From CAZAIO01 sp964485235 (GTDB taxonomy: Bacteria; Chloroflexota; Dehalococcoidia; GIF9; UBA5629): a DNA stretch of 11,957 bases. The translations under genes were made by a program, and so were the position numbers. The notes below the pieces were generated by a model. The model was not told the origin of the DNA, searched no databases, and saw only the letters and a program-made list of their open reading frames with translations. Position 1 is the stretch's first letter; every line of letters starts with the position of its first letter. Positions 5,903-11,957 of the stretch are shown piece by piece. Location: NCBI GenBank assembly GCA_964485235.1, contig CAZAIO010000084.1:1-11957 (forward strand), given 5' to 3'.

Positions 5903-6484
5903 TTATTGCAGGCTGATAACTTCAATTTTATTCACCCATTTGACCCAGTAGTGCCCTTCGGTTAAAAGCGCTTTATCTCCAACTACGGCTATCCTTAAAG
6001 GTTTTCCATCATTGTGTGACAGAGGTTTACCATCCAGTTCATATATAAGCAAAACTATGAGCTCATTATGAGGTTCTTCATTCAATGTCGCCGGATCATA
6101 GGTTTCAATATGCCCTTTTATCTGCTCATAATCGAACATCATGGAATATCCATCGAAGGCAGATGCCAGTACCATATCATTCGAAGTAACCCCTCCCACA
6201 AGACCACAGAGGTCTTCCAGCTTGACACCCTTCACTTTATACGGGCCGTTTACCACTCCGACCGTCGTAAAAAAACCGCCCTCGGCTTTTACCGAAGGAA
6301 GTTTGCATAGCTCCTGATAGCTTAATACCCGTTGTTCATTATTCTTTCCTACAAGGGTCAATTCCCATTCCACTGCACCGGTTCCGGTACTCACCCAGAT
6401 GAAGAGACCCGCAGCTATAATAAATACTATCCCGACGATGATTCCTATAGCTGCCCATTTATTATCCCGTATCAGTTGTTTCAA
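5903..6484 (-). CDS. Membrane-anchored sulfite-oxidase-type molybdopterin-domain protein
   Basis: Product of 193 aa. Residues 11-32 form one membrane segment, leaving the rest outside the cell. Residues about 40-193 resemble the oxidoreductase molybdopterin-binding domain (sulfite oxidase/YedY type): LSYQELCKLPSV (54-65), GVKLEDLCGLVGG (86-98), ASAFDGYSMMFDYEQI (107-122) and the end KPLRIAVVGD... WVNKIEVI. The Cys that binds molybdenum in that family, expected in the segment FFTTVGVVNGPY (71-82), is absent; the only cysteines are Cys60 and Cys93, the latter shared with both upstream relatives. Activity as a standard Mo enzyme is therefore doubtful. The start is TTG at 6482-6484, overlapping the upstream stop codon by 4 bases, with AAGGAG inside the upstream gene 9 bases before it, which implies translational coupling. 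The wtpA-like gene follows after 17 bases. Confidence 0.8.
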   Translation of the reverse strand: MKQLIRDNKWAAIGIIVGIVFIIAAGLFIWVSTGTGAVEWELTLVGKNNEQRVLSYQELCKLPSVKAEGGFFTTVGVVNGPYKVKGVKLEDLCGLVGGVTSNDMVLASAFDGYSMMFDYEQIKGHIETYDPATLNEEPHNELIVLLIYELDGKPLSHNDGKPLRIAVVGDKALLTEGHYWVKWVNKIEVISLQ

Positions 6485-7356
6485 TTATGTTTTCTCCTTG
6501 TGGCGATAATTATTATGCAGAGGGCGATGATAACCAGACCGGTGACGCCGAATATTACCGGCAACAACGGCACTTTACTTGCAGATGCATCCTGGTCCGC
6601 TGCCGGAAGCTTTTCGCCGGGCTTAACCGGGGCTTCACCGCTGAATATCGCGATTTCGCTGATCCACTTACCCGAAAGCCCGTTAGTGCTGGCAAGCCCT
6701 TCATAGAAATGCTGATACCTCTCATCCGGCAGGCACATTTTCATATCCGTGTTGCCGAATACATGGTCCCCATTTACATTCTTGGTTCCGGCCAGAAATA
6801 CCATCTGCATAGCAGTATAATAGGCATTGTTCCCCGGATACCCCTTACCGTAGCTCTCTCCCGAAATGGCATCCTCGCCGTTATACCAGCATAATGTAAT
6901 CGGTCCCTGCTGCTCCAGAGGCTCATAGATATTCTCATAGGCAAACTCGGTATGCCAGCCGTCAATTGCTCTCGCCATAATCTCGTCTCCGGGAGACATC
7001 CCGCCGACCAGTTCACAAAGGTCTTTGAAAGCGGTACCCTTTACCGCTCCCTTGTCCTTCAGATTCAAAGTCTCTGTCGGGTCCCACATGTCGCCCTCGA
7101 ATACAGGGCCCTGATGGTAATAATGCGTCGTTCCATCGCCTTGTACCGGCAGACTATCGCGCAACCATTTATATGTTTTATCGATTTCACCAAGTACGTT
7201 GCCGTCAGCATCATATTTCACCACGTGCACGGACGTAGTGGCTCCGGCAGCCTGTAACGGTTGCCATGACAGAAAGGGTATAAATAAAAGGAGCATGAGC
7301 ACGCAGATTTGGATAATTGTAAAACGGTTTTTGATCAGTATTTTTTTACACTTCAT
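6481..7356 (-). CDS. Surface-anchored molybdopterin-domain-like protein
   Basis: Product of 291 aa. An N-terminal signal (hydrophobic 12-30, likely cut near Ala36-Ala39) and a C-terminal membrane helix (about 263-285) followed by RRKHN predict an external protein held in the membrane. The external part (40-240) is clearly related to the start of the 592-aa protein: TTSVHVVKYDADGNVLG (40-56), LPVQGDGTTHYYHQGP (69-84), DKGAVKGTAFKDLCELVGG (101-119), AIDGWHTEFAYENIYEP (130-146) and GKWISEIAIFSGE (229-241). From DLC onward it also aligns with the 193-aa protein, so it appears to be a variant sulfite-oxidase-type domain with an added HYYHQGP region. No canonical Mo-ligand Cys is evident; Cys114 is the shared one. 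Ribosome-binding site weak (GGA, 12 bases). It lies 52 bases after the 592-aa gene and overlaps the next gene by 4. Confidence 0.82.
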   Translation of the reverse strand: MKCKKILIKNRFTIIQICVLMLLLFIPFLSWQPLQAAGATTSVHVVKYDADGNVLGEIDKTYKWLRDSLPVQGDGTTHYYHQGPVFEGDMWDPTETLNLKDKGAVKGTAFKDLCELVGGMSPGDEIMARAIDGWHTEFAYENIYEPLEQQGPITLCWYNGEDAISGESYGKGYPGNNAYYTAMQMVFLAGTKNVNGDHVFGNTDMKMCLPDERYQHFYEGLASTNGLSGKWISEIAIFSGEAPVKPGEKLPAADQDASASKVPLLPVIFGVTGLVIIALCIIIIATRRKHN

Positions 7357-7390
7357 CGTAAATTTCAGTCCATCCTGTTAATTGTTGTAT

Positions 7391-7404
7391 GCCGTATACA
7401 CGGC
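7391..7404. repeat. Small hairpin between the 592-aa and 291-aa genes
   Basis: GCCGT-ATAC-ACGGC forms a 5-bp stem a few bases after the TAA of the 592-aa gene. A TATTTT follows only on the plus strand, where no gene ends, so it is not a terminator for this run; it may adjust mRNA stability between the cistrons. Confidence 0.3.
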
Positions 7405-7408
7405 TATT

Positions 7409-9187
7409 TTAATGACTTCTAAACAGTCGTATAATACCAGCCACGAAAATAATCCCCATTATGATTCCCGCTGCTATGATTATCAGCAGAGTTGTCGACA
7501 GCCGTCCGCCTGTCTCCGACGAAGGTTCTGATACATCGTCCGTTTCTACCGGCCCGGTCGACGATGAGATAGTAGTTTTCCGTGCAAACTGAGCAGTAAC
7601 GCCTTTATTACCATTCATGGTTATCGTAGTGGTAGGAGAACCGGCATCTGCGACATCACCGGTCCAGCTAATAAATTCCCAGCCATCCGCCGGTACAGCA
7701 GTTATCGTGACCACTTTATTTTGGGCATAACTATAGCTGCCTGAAGCCGGTGTAACAGAGCCGCTTCCATCGGATTTTATGGTTAAATTACATGTTACCT
7801 GAGTGAATTTTGCCACGATCTCCCTGTCCGCACTCATGATGACAGTGCTGCTTGCCGATCCGTTGTCTGCAACATCACCGGTCCAGCCGGCGAATTCCCA
7901 GCCGCTGTCCGGGACCGCTTTAATATCGACTGTAGCTCCCCGCCCGTAGACATGACTGCCGGCAGCTGGTGTGGTTGTTCCACTCCCCTCGACCTTAATA
8001 GTCAGCTTCTGCGTTTCCTTGGTGAAATTCGCCGTAATTGTTTTATCGTCGTCCATTGTTATCGATATAGTTAAAGCACTGCTGGCCGTTATATCATCTC
8101 CTGTCCAGTTGACAAATTGCCAGCCGCTATCCGGCACGGCGGTTACGTATACAACATCCCCCTGTGCACAGGTATGATCGCCCGGCACGGGCATAGTCGA
8201 GCCGTTACCATCGATTTCTATGGTAAGTTCACATGGGGACTGGGTAAAATTTGCGGTGACGGTCTTGTTACTATCCATGGTAACCGTAGTACTTGCAGAA
8301 TCGGGATCGGCGACACTTGCGCCCGTCCAGTTAACAAACTGCCACCCGCTTTCAGGAACAGCGGTAATTGTGACAACAGTACCGGAGCTATACGCGTGAC
8401 TTCCTGTGCCGGGAGTTGTATTTCCGCCATCATCTGAACTGATGGTCAGGTTATACGTGTCCGGCCCGCTCGTATAAATTTTAATATCGCTCACCCACTT
8501 AACAGAGAGGCCGCTGCTCGAAGGCCAGTATTCTCCGTCATAATAATAGTGCCAGCGGTCTTCGGCCAGGGTCTCGTGCATATCCCAGTTGCCGAATACG
8601 TACTTCCCTGCGGAATTGGTAGTCCCGGCAAAGAAAACAAGGCGCATCCCGGTTGAATAGTCGGGAACAAAACCGTCACCTGTGGTCTCTATTCCACTCT
8701 CGGTATACCACGTCAATACTATTCTGCCCTGTTCCGGTTCCGGGCTGTAAACATCTTCGTAATCAAAGCTCTTACTGAATCCGTCTGCCGATGCAACTTT
8801 AATCACATCTCCTGCCGAAGCCCCGCCTGCCAGTTCGCAGAGGTCCATGATATCGGTACCTATGACAGCGCCATAGTCCCTCGAGTCCCAGTTCACGTTC
8901 TCTGCCGGGTTCCAGAGCGCGTCGAAACTGGAATTGTCGAATGAAGGACCCTGGTGATAGTAATGCGTCGCGCCATCACCGTACATAGGCAGGTTTTCCG
9001 ACATCCATACATAGTCCACTGTTTCCTGGCCGAGAATGGTCGTCCCATCAGCATCGTATTTCGTTATCGTGACGGATGTAGTAGGCCCTGAAGCATGTAC
9101 CGGCACAATCCGGTCCGGCAAAATAATGGAAAGCGAAAGGAGCAAAACTACTGCCGCTATTATTATCGTCCTCGTTGCTTTGATCAT
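7409..9187 (-). CDS. Large surface protein: molybdopterin-like domain plus four InlB-type repeats
   Basis: Product of 592 aa. A signal peptide (hydrophobic 7-25, likely cleavage after VPVHA near residue 32) leads into a domain at about 34-242 that is paralogous to the next protein: TTSVTITKYDADGTTILG, LPMYGDGATHYYHQGP, DYGAVIGTDIMDLCELAGG and LSVKWVSDIKIY are shared landmarks. Residues about 244-537 are four repeats of 73-74 aa of the bacterial (InlB B-like) type, each with T.TAVP.sGW.F..WTG, TMn..K.vtA.F. A Ser/Thr/Glu-rich linker and a C-terminal membrane helix (about 563-589, then RSH) anchor it. The repeats probably act as a stalk presenting the first domain. I chose ATG at 9185-9187, with TGAGG 6 bases upstream; a TTG four codons earlier is in frame but lies over that site. 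It sits 65 bases after the phosphoesterase gene. Confidence 0.85.
   Translation of the reverse strand: MIKATRTIIIAAVVLLLSLSIILPDRIVPVHASGPTTSVTITKYDADGTTILGQETVDYVWMSENLPMYGDGATHYYHQGPSFDNSSFDALWNPAENVNWDSRDYGAVIGTDIMDLCELAGGASAGDVIKVASADGFSKSFDYEDVYSPEPEQGRIVLTWYTESGIETTGDGFVPDYSTGMRLVFFAGTTNSAGKYVFGNWDMHETLAEDRWHYYYDGEYWPSSSGLSVKWVSDIKIYTSGPDTYNLTISSDDGGNTTPGTGSHAYSSGTVVTITAVPESGWQFVNWTGASVADPDSASTTVTMDSNKTVTANFTQSPCELTIEIDGNGSTMPVPGDHTCAQGDVVYVTAVPDSGWQFVNWTGDDITASSALTISITMDDDKTITANFTKETQKLTIKVEGSGTTTPAAGSHVYGRGATVDIKAVPDSGWEFAGWTGDVADNGSASSTVIMSADREIVAKFTQVTCNLTIKSDGSGSVTPASGSYSYAQNKVVTITAVPADGWEFISWTGDVADAGSPTTTITMNGNKGVTAQFARKTTISSSTGPVETDDVSEPSSETGGRLSTTLLIIIAAGIIMGIIFVAGIIRLFRSH
7577..8458 (-). 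repeat. Four tandem InlB-type repeats (coding)
   Basis: Within the 592-aa protein, units lie at 8237-8458, 8015-8236, 7796-8014 and 7577-7795 (74, 74, 73 and 73 codons). The shared core is AVP-x-x-GW-x-F-x-x-WTG. The first two units share GWQFVNWTG and the last two share GWEF and WTGDVAD, suggesting stepwise duplication. Units are diverged at the DNA level. Confidence 0.85.
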
Positions 9188-9210
9188 CAGTAACCTCAAA
9201 TAAATCGTTT

Positions 9211-9227
9211 AGTTTGTTATTCAAACT
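9211..9227. promoter_or_regulatory. Inverted repeat before the 592-aa gene
   Basis: AGTTTG-TTATT-CAAACT (6-bp arms) lies 24 bases upstream of the 592-aa start, in the 65-base gap after the phosphoesterase stop. On the minus strand a TTGGCA (9227-9232, close to -35 consensus) abuts it, but no good -10 follows at 16-18 bases. It may be an internal operator or an mRNA hairpin. Confidence 0.3.
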
Positions 9228-9252
9228 GCCAACTGTTATCTCATAATTAAAG

Positions 9253-10354
9253 CTATTCGCTATTATTGAAATACAGGCTGTCAATATGCATTTTTATATG
9301 CGCTTCACCGGTAACAGGACCGATACACAAGCGGACGTCCATGCCGTCGGAATTGTCGATATCACCGGCGTCGATATTACGTACAACCAGGTCCCACTCA
9401 CCCCTTTTGAAATCGAGTGTCATGGAAGCCTGAGGAACTCTGCCGCGTGGAGATTTGTAAACATATTTTTCCTGCCTTCCTGTCTTTTTAAAAGACCTTG
9501 CAGGCATAGTTATGCTCACGCCATCAAATTCGATAAACACTTCATCTCTGTTAAGATCATAAGGGACTTCTTCTGGCAGGTAAAAATATCCGTTCGCAGC
9601 AATCATATCCTGTTTATACGGTTTGAATGATGTGAAGTTGACAACCATACGATCAACGTTGAATGTGAACGGCTTTACTTCAACATTTACCGTATCAGTA
9701 CCGGTTGCGCCGTCATTATCGGTAACCGACATCGCAACGGTATAAGTACCCGGCAGGAAGTAGGTGTGAGAAGAATTGATCCTGTTTTCCCCCTGAAGCT
9801 CGCTTACTCCGGTTGTAACAGGAGAACTGTCCCCCCAGTCAACCGTATAGTGCCACGGGCCATCATTTAATCCGGGATCATTGAAGCCTGCATTAAGACT
9901 GAAAGACTGACCTGAGATAACAACGGCATCAGTGCCGGCATTCACCACCGGCGGCTGTGCCAGTATATAAGTCTCGTAAACCGTATCTGGCGGATAAAGC
10001 ACCATGACCTGTGTATTGTCGGAAGAAACATCGGCAACCTTTACAATCTGCACTGTAGCAATATCATTTTCAGGATCGACGGTTACCCTTGCATAGGCAA
10101 GACAGTGTTCCAGGCTATTCTGATAGCCGTCAATTCTACTATCGCTTAAAACATAGAGCGGACCACCGCCCGTCCCGACAACGCTGTAATTAATGCCGTT
10201 TTCAATATATCTCTCGTATGCGTGAATGTGCCCGTTCCAGACAGCATCGATGCCACTGGAAATAAATAGTTCTTCCCATTCCTGCCTGAGATTCTCCCAA
10301 CCACCGAAGTGTTCAGTATCGGACGTATAAAAAGGATAGTGGAAAGACGCAAAT
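9253..10354 (-). CDS. Secreted metallophosphoesterase, C-terminal part (interrupted by N gap)
   Basis: About 367 codons from the N gap to TAG at 9253-9255. The first residues complete a calcineurin-like phosphoesterase: FHYPFY just inside the gap supplies the fourth metal motif and GHIHAYER (about 10210-10233) is the fifth, in the form seen in purple acid phosphatases. The catalytic domain ends near 9960. A PKD domain follows (9676-9954: VVNAGTDAVVISGQ, VDWGDSSP, HTYFLPGTYTVAMSVTDNDG). The last 140 residues (9253-9672) form a beta-rich domain I do not recognise, containing FTFNVDRMVVNFTSFKPYK and VFIEFDGVSI, with no membrane anchor or sorting motif. It belongs to the same gene as 10455-11957. 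It lies 65 bases upstream of the 592-aa gene on the same strand. Substrate unknown; candidates are phosphate esters or nucleotides outside the cell. Confidence 0.85.
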
Positions 10355-10454
10355 NNNNNNNNNNNNNNNNNNNNNNNNNNNNNNNNNNNNNNNNNNNNNN
10401 NNNNNNNNNNNNNNNNNNNNNNNNNNNNNNNNNNNNNNNNNNNNNNNNNNNNNN
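10355..10454. other. Assembly gap of 100 N inside the phosphoesterase gene
   Basis: Exactly 100 N. The coding phase on the two sides requires a gap of 3n+2 bases, whereas 100 is 3n+1, so the N-run is a nominal spacer and not a measured length. Family comparison suggests that only some 25-30 residues, between the VLDSN strand and the FHYP motif, are missing. Confidence 0.95.
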
Positions 10455-11957
10455 GCTCCACGCCCACGTATTGCTGTCGAGCACCGTGAAATGCGCATCA
10501 CTGCACTCAAAGGAATAATACGATGGTACTCCAAAGGCTTCATAATAAGTGGGGCTGTTTTCCTCATGGTTACCCATGGCAGGATAGAAAGTCACTTTCG
10601 CCAGCATCTGACTTGCAGCATCGAAAAAGCGGTTCCAGTCCTGCATGTTATTGCCATTATTGACAAGGTCACCCGCATGAAGAACGAAAAGAAGGTCAGG
10701 TTCCTCTGCAATACGATCCGCAACCAATTTATGTCGATCAGACTGGCTGAACAGCGGTAACTGATCCTGTGTATCGCTATAGACCGCAAACTTAAACGGA
10801 CCGGATGACGGGTAAGTGCGAAACACATGGTCGTCCGTAGACTCGGCACCATACACGATCCGGTAATGATAGGTCGTTCCAGGCGCCAATCCTGTAAGAG
10901 GTATATGATGAAGGGTTACATCCGCATTGTCGGCAGCATTGTAATTATATATTCCGGTAGCAGCATAATCGGCCTCCGCAGCGTAGTCGATGGTTACATT
11001 CGCCGGAAGATTTGTCCTTACATTGATAACCGTTCCCGAGCTTGTAGTTCCGGTAAGATAAGGCCCCCACAGCAGTCCCTGTACCGGTTCCGAAACCATA
11101 ATATAGTCCGATTTAATCTCCTCATCGCTGCCCGCGGCATTGGAGACCGCCAGCTTTACCGCATAAGAGCCTGCCTCGGTATATGTATATGACGGATTAC
11201 GAAGTGAGGAGTCTGTAATTCCATCGTTATTAAAGTCCCATGCCCAGCTTACCGGTTGCCCGTCCGACATGTCAGTAAAGTTAACCATGAGCGGGGCTGC
11301 TCCCGACGTAGTATCGGCAACGAAATCTGCAACCGGCGGCACGGTCGGTGTAACACTAATATATTGGGCTTTAATCTCTTCATCGCTGCCCGCTTCATTA
11401 GAAACCTCAAGCTTTACCGTATAATCGCCCGCCCCGGTGTAGGTGTAGGACGGATTACGGATGGAGGAGTCTATAATACCATCGTTGTTGAAGTCCCATG
11501 CCCAGCTAACCGGCTGCCCGCTCGATATGTCAGTGAAGTTAACAGTAAGCGGGGCTGTTCCCGATGTACTGTCGGCAATAAAATCAGCTACCGGCGGCAC
11601 TGCTGCGGCCACGACCTTGAACCCTTCCCAACCCGCATTATAGATTTCATCATATGCAGCTTCGAATAATGCTGTCGTTCCCTGCGACTGGTTATCGGCA
11701 ATTACATCATATTTACCTGACAACGCGGTAACAGGGACAGTCCAGACCGCAAGAGGTCCGAAATCGCCTTTGCTGTCTGTTACAGCAGTTTCCTGCAGGC
11801 CTGACGGATCACCGGCAGTGCTCAATCTATCATTGTTGATACTATCCGCATCCTGAATCCAGAGGCTGTACCGGGTGCCTTCAGCAAGGCCCATACCTTT
11901 CACATAAACCGTATCTCCCGGATAAAATGAGTCCTGTATATTCCCCGCAGCATCGCA
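10455..11957 (-). CDS. Secreted PKD-containing metallophosphoesterase, N-terminal part (partial at both ends)
   Basis: About 501 codons, open to the window edge (the true start lies beyond 11957) and running into the N gap. In order: an Ig-like extracellular domain (to about 11610; YPGDTVYVKGMGLAEGTRYS, WTVPVTALSGKYDVIAD), two near-identical PKD domains (11340-11597 and 11091-11339), a fibronectin-like purple-acid-phosphatase N-domain (about 10810-11080; WGPYLTGTTSSG, LTGLAPGTTYHYRI) and the start of the phosphoesterase domain. Metal motifs visible: SDTQ (near 10770; Gln replaces the usual His of DxH), GDLVNN (near 10660-10675) and GNHE (10563-10574). With the fourth and fifth motifs across the gap the active site is nearly complete. 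It is extracellular by domain content; the signal peptide is outside the window. It appears to be the first visible gene of the run that ends with the wtpA-like gene; PKD domains usually mediate surface or carbohydrate/protein contact. Confidence 0.87.
11091..11597 (-). repeat. Tandem PKD-domain duplication (coding)
   Basis: Two units, 11340-11597 and 11091-11339, repeat with a 258-base period. Both read PPVADF, then SGxAPLxVNFTD, GQPVSWAWDFNNDGI, NPSYTYT and SNxAGSDEEIK. The DNA is also very similar (long shared runs around 11224-11250 and 11482-11508), which points to fairly recent duplication. Such similar units can cause assembly collapse. Confidence 0.9.

Noticed and set aside
6068..6894. 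Plus-strand frames of 80-135 codons opposite the domain proteins
   Set aside because: Fully antisense to genes with clear domains and signals; no start signals.
7971..8437. Open frames in other phases through the InlB-type repeats
   Set aside because: Repeated codon patterns leave other phases open; the minus-strand repeat protein explains the sequence.
7577..8458. CRISPR-like or satellite array
   Set aside because: The 220-base periodicity is coding (InlB-type repeats) with diverged DNA and no short conserved repeat with spacers.
9253..11903. Two separate genes or a natural frameshift in the phosphoesterase
   Set aside because: The phase change occurs exactly at the 100-N spacer and catalytic motifs are split across it in correct order; a single interrupted gene is simpler.
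1..11957. tRNA, rRNA, insertion sequence or attachment site
   Set aside because: No cloverleaf-like segment, transposase, or flanking terminal repeats were seen in reading both strands.

Overview
The window looks like a contig from an anaerobic bacterium, assembled from metagenomic or draft data (it contains a 100-N scaffold gap at 10355-10454). Bacterial features are good Shine-Dalgarno sites (GGAGG-type), GTG and TTG starts, and TTGACA-like promoter boxes. The gene content (TYW1-like radical SAM enzyme, NifU-type scaffold, DUF134, DUF5320, DUF364/DUF4213, WtpA, Mop, secreted PKD and InlB-repeat proteins) is a mix I associate with sediment Chloroflexota (Dehalococcoidia-like) and with methanogenic archaea. 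I favour the former, but placement is an inference and an archaeal source is not excluded.

Layout, from left to right. 39-491 (minus) is a small Cys-rich protein of unknown function, preceded by a gene-poor stretch (492-982) that holds a candidate promoter and short protein-like reading frames that may be a decayed gene. 983-4249 is a minus-strand block read in the order DUF134 regulator, DUF364 putative metal-chelation protein, DUF5320 Gly-rich/coiled-coil protein, NifU-like Fe-S scaffold, radical SAM enzyme. It is a metal and Fe-S themed neighbourhood, with a probable promoter in front of DUF134 and a second one in front of the NifU-like gene. 4250-4514 is a divergent control region with several inverted repeats. 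4515-4724 (plus) is a molbindin (Mop/TOBE), the only plus-strand gene.

4800 to beyond 11957 (minus) is a tight run of secreted or membrane-anchored proteins. First, at the right edge, comes a large calcineurin-type, purple-acid-phosphatase-like phosphoesterase with PKD domains, cut by the N gap and by the window edge. It is followed by three relatives of the sulfite-oxidase-type molybdopterin-binding domain (592, 291 and 193 aa, all exported or anchored) and finally a WtpA-like tungstate/molybdate-binding protein. No permease or ATPase gene for WtpA is in view.

The main point of interest is this last run: three paralogous domains in series lack the canonical Mo-ligating Cys but share another Cys in a DLC-x-L-x-GG motif, sit in a probable transcription unit with an oxyanion-binding protein, and converge on a molbindin gene. 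This suggests an extracytoplasmic molybdate/tungstate (or cofactor) capture or display system that I do not recognise as described. It is an inference from domain content and order only.
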